From contig DASSCT010000001.1 of the NCBI GenBank assembly GCA_035697545.1, forward strand, positions 1 to 6,746: a stretch of 6,746 nt of DNA, read 5' to 3'. This stretch comes from JACDAN01 sp035697545. GTDB lineage: Bacteria > Actinomycetota > Thermoleophilia > Gaiellales > Gaiellaceae. Shown here in pieces: positions 4,878-6,746 of the stretch. Each line of letters opens with the position of its first letter. Positions within the stretch are counted from its first letter, which is position 1. A program made the translations under genes and the position numbers. Under the pieces are notes generated by a model. It made no database searches. It was not told the origin of the DNA and saw nothing but the letters and a program-made list of their open reading frames with translations.

Positions 4878-6068
4878 GTGAAGGATTTTCAGCTCGTAAT
4901 CGTCGGCGGAGGCCTTGCCTCCGCGCGGGCGATCAAGTCGTTCCGCGAGGCAGGTGGAGAGGGCGGCATCGCGCTCATCTCCAAGGACTCGACGCTGCCG
5001 TACCACCGGCCGCCGCTCTCGAAGCGGTTCCTGCGCGGCGAGACAGACGAGGAGCCGCTCGTCGAGGACGAGTCGTTCTACGCCGACAACGGCGTCGAGG
5101 TCATGCTTGAAACGGCCGTCAGCAACGTGGACACGGCCGAGCGCACAGTGGAGACGGCGGACGACACGTTCCACTATGCGCAACTCCTCCTTGCCACCGG
5201 CGCATGGCCGCGCAGGCTTCAAGCGCCGGGCGCGGAGCTCGAGAACGTCTTCACGCTTCGGACGGTCGACAATTCGAAGACGATCCGCGCGGCGGCGGCC
5301 TCCGCCGAACGGGCGGTGATTGTCGGCGCCGGGTTCATCGGCATGGAAGTTGCGTCCTCGTTGAACCAGATCGGCAAGGACGTTTCCATGATCCACCTGG
5401 GCCGCTGGCTCTTCGATCAGTTCGGCGTCGAGCAGCTGAGCGACGAGCTCGCGGCGCTGTACGAGTCCAAGGGCGTCGAGCTCGTCCTCGGGAACGAAGT
5501 CGAGGCGTTCCATGGAAACGGGCGGCTGGAGCGCGTGACGACGAAGAACGGCCGCGAGGTCGAGGCGGATCTCGCGGTGGTCGGAGTCGGCGTCGACCCG
5601 GTCACGGACTTCCTCGACGGCAGCGGTCTCGAGCTCGATAACGGGATCGTCGTCAGCCAGCGCTTCGAAACGAATGCGCCGGACGTGTACGCGGCCGGCG
5701 ACGTCGCGAACTTCTTCGACCCGATCTTCGACAAGCGGCGGCGGATCGAGCACTGGTCGAACGCCAACTACCAGGGAACCGAGGTCGGCAAGATCCTCGC
5801 AGGCGCCGACGGCGGCTTCGACACGGTCTCGCAGTTCTTCACCGAGATCTTCGGGATCACGATCAACGTGTTCGGCGATGCCCATCGCGACGCGCAGGTG
5901 GTCGTGCACGGCTCGCTCGCCGACGGCGAGATGTTCGCCCTCTACGGGGACGAGAACGAGGAGGTGATCGGAGCGCTGAGCGTCGGCCAGTCGGACGACG
6001 TCGAGGAGCTGCTCAAGCGCCAGATCGCCACGCACGCCCCGCTGAACGAGCTCCTAACGCAGTTCTAG
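4878..6068 (+). CDS. FAD/NAD(P)H-dependent oxidoreductase (AIF/ferredoxin-reductase, MDHAR-like)
   Basis: A 396-aa soluble flavoprotein with the two-dinucleotide-fold layout of ferredoxin reductases of dioxygenase systems, AIF-like proteins and monodehydroascorbate reductases; it should pass electrons from NAD(P)H through FAD to an unknown acceptor. FAD site: LVIVGGGLASARA (6-18), YHRPPLSK (42-49), LLATGAWPRRL (104-114), DVYAAGDVANF (269-279). NAD(P) site: VIVGAGFIGMEVAS (147-160). EHWSNANYQG (291-300) is the family's EHW-NA motif before the C-terminal reductase domain (about 315-390), whose SQFFTEIFGITINVFGD and MFALYGD-NEEVIGALSVG parts recall MDHAR and AIFM3. After the second nucleotide fold the expected acidic residue is replaced (VSMIHLGRW), so NADH versus NADPH cannot be called. 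There is no CxxC redox pair. GTG 4878 follows directly on an ECF-like promoter and lacks a Shine-Dalgarno sequence. It is probably controlled by the divergent ECF sigma; no ferredoxin or oxygenase gene is adjacent. Confidence 0.9.
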   Translation: MKDFQLVIVGGGLASARAIKSFREAGGEGGIALISKDSTLPYHRPPLSKRFLRGETDEEPLVEDESFYADNGVEVMLETAVSNVDTAERTVETADDTFHYAQLLLATGAWPRRLQAPGAELENVFTLRTVDNSKTIRAAAASAERAVIVGAGFIGMEVASSLNQIGKDVSMIHLGRWLFDQFGVEQLSDELAALYESKGVELVLGNEVEAFHGNGRLERVTTKNGREVEADLAVVGVGVDPVTDFLDGSGLELDNGIVVSQRFETNAPDVYAAGDVANFFDPIFDKRRRIEHWSNANYQGTEVGKILAGADGGFDTVSQFFTEIFGITINVFGDAHRDAQVVVHGSLADGEMFALYGDENEEVIGALSVGQSDDVEELLKRQIATHAPLNELLTQF

Positions 6069-6232
6069 AGGAGGGCTTGGCGAAACGCAGTCTGTGCCGC
6101 AGGAGCACGCTGCTCGCCCCGAGGCAGCGTCCTCAGTCGCCCCGTATCTGACTGATACGGGGACTCCCTGCGTCCTTGCCTCGGAACGACCATCGCACTC
6201 CTGCGACGAGCGGCGTCCCGAAAAGCCCTCCT
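6069..6232. repeat. long-range inverted repeat framing the convergent intergenic region
   Basis: AGGAGGGCTT (6069-6078) is the exact reverse complement of AAGCCCTCCT (6223-6232), 144 bases apart. Both arms adjoin CTAG sequences that contain the stop codons of the two convergent genes. The region between holds the 6140-6162 hairpin and no credible gene. Confidence 0.55.
6135..6165. terminator. bidirectional terminator-like hairpin
   Basis: CCCCGTATC (6140-6148) and GATACGGGG (6154-6162) form a perfect nine-base-pair stem with loop TGACT; AGT (6135-6137) and ACT (6163-6165) extend it past a two-base bulge. It lies midway between two convergent genes. No T-run follows on either strand, as is common for actinobacterial terminators, so termination is likely but not proven. 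Confidence 0.65.
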
Positions 6233-6746
6233 AGCCGGCGTATTCGTCGGCGACGGAGAGCGCCTCGTCGAGGATTCCGATCCCCTCGTCGAGCTCGTCG
6301 GTCGTGATGTTGAGCGGCGGGCAGACCATGACGACGTTCCAATGCGTCATCAGGTAGAGCCCGCGGTCGAGCGCCGCCTTCGCCATTCGTGCGACCGGAG
6401 CGAAGGCTTCGCCGGTGGCGTTGAAGGGGACGAGCGGCTCGCGGGTCTCGCGGTCGCGAACGAGCTCCAGCCCCCAGAAGCACCCCAGGCCGCGGACGTC
6501 GCCGATCGACGGATGGCGTTCCTGCAAGCCGCTGAGCCGCTGCTCGAACTCCGGCGCCATGGCCGCGGCGTGCTCGACGATCCCCTCCTCCTGGAAGGCC
6601 TCGATCGACGCGACCGCCGACGCGCAGGCCAGCGGGTGGCCGCTGTAGGTGAGCCCGCCGGCGAAGTACTTGTCGCGTACCCAGTCGGCGATCTCCTGCC
6701 TGATGATCATCGCGCCGAGTGGGACGTAGCCGGAGTTGATCCCCTT
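6231..6746 (-). CDS. class III PLP-dependent aminotransferase, C-terminal part
   Basis: The frame is open to the right edge and ends at TAG 6233-6231, leaving 171 residues of a protein that is normally about 430-460 aa. The first visible residues are KGINSGYVPLGAMII: this is the family's K-G-(I/L)-(T/S)-S-(G/A)-Y-PLGA motif, and the lysine that binds pyridoxal phosphate is the very first codon in view (6746-6744). GGLTYSGHPLACASAVA follows (phosphate-contacting T/S and the conserved GHP), then the C-terminal small domain (GDVRGLGCFWGLELV, GLYLMTHWNVVMVCPPL, TTDELDEGIGILDEAL). The class covers omega-amino-acid:pyruvate, taurine:pyruvate, GABA and related transaminases; the substrate-defining N-terminal half is outside the window, so no substrate is named. 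It converges on the oxidoreductase gene across a terminator-like hairpin. Confidence 0.92.
   Translation of the reverse strand, partial: KGINSGYVPLGAMIIRQEIADWVRDKYFAGGLTYSGHPLACASAVASIEAFQEEGIVEHAAAMAPEFEQRLSGLQERHPSIGDVRGLGCFWGLELVRDRETREPLVPFNATGEAFAPVARMAKAALDRGLYLMTHWNVVMVCPPLNITTDELDEGIGILDEALSVADEYAG

Noticed and set aside
4869..6035. Long - strand open frame under the oxidoreductase
   Set aside because: Its codons mirror those of a clear flavoprotein gene and the peptide is Arg/Asp/Val-rich with no motif; it is a GC-rich antisense shadow.
6480..6746. Possible promoter or start at ATG 6710 for the aminotransferase
   Set aside because: The frame continues to the window edge and encodes the PLP-lysine motif upstream of this Met, so the gene is cut by the window and Met 6710 is internal.

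Overview
The window is GC-rich (third codon positions mostly G or C), uses GTG and probably TTG starts, and packs its genes tightly. Gene content and protein style (RpoD with a C-terminus ending near LRDAS, ReAV-type asparaginase, ECF sigma with a tiny zinc anti-sigma) suggest a high-GC actinomycete, most likely a Thermoleophilia/Gaiellales-like lineage. That assignment is from memory of protein style, not from a search. No RNA genes, CRISPR array or mobile element is visible.

Left part (1-1895): the 3' end of an unrecognised + strand gene meets, tail to tail, a divergent-type Fpg/Nei DNA glycosylase on the - strand (165-992). Only 18 bases separate the glycosylase start codon from that of a + strand asparaginase of the zinc-dependent ReAV type (1011-1895).

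Middle (1896-3155): a good sigma70-type promoter and a leader of about 90 bases precede a complete primary-type sigma factor (RpoD/SigA, regions 1.1 to 4.2). Its 3' end overlaps a small zinc-ribbon gene on the other strand (3100-3330).

Regulatory island (3100-4877, - strand): an ECF sigma factor, a 77-residue zinc-binding anti-sigma-like protein and a short PrmC-like methyltransferase are joined by stop/start overlaps of 1 and 4 bases. The zinc-ribbon gene follows 34 bases later and may be a fourth member. The sigma gene diverges from a FAD/NAD(P)H oxidoreductase of the AIF/ferredoxin-reductase/MDHAR-like type (4878-6068, +). The 72 bases between their start codons are almost perfectly mirror-symmetric: each direction has GGTAAGG, 12 or 13 bases, GGGACAC, nine bases, then the start codon, with no Shine-Dalgarno sequence. 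This reads as two face-to-face ECF promoters driving leaderless transcripts. It implies that the sigma factor activates its own operon and the oxidoreductase, in competition over one shared -35 palindrome. This is the most interesting part of the window.

Right end (6069-6746): a 162-base convergent intergenic stretch holds a strong nine-base-pair hairpin inside a longer inverted repeat, probably a bidirectional terminator. It is followed by the C-terminal part of a class III PLP aminotransferase on the - strand, whose PLP lysine codon is the last codon in the window.
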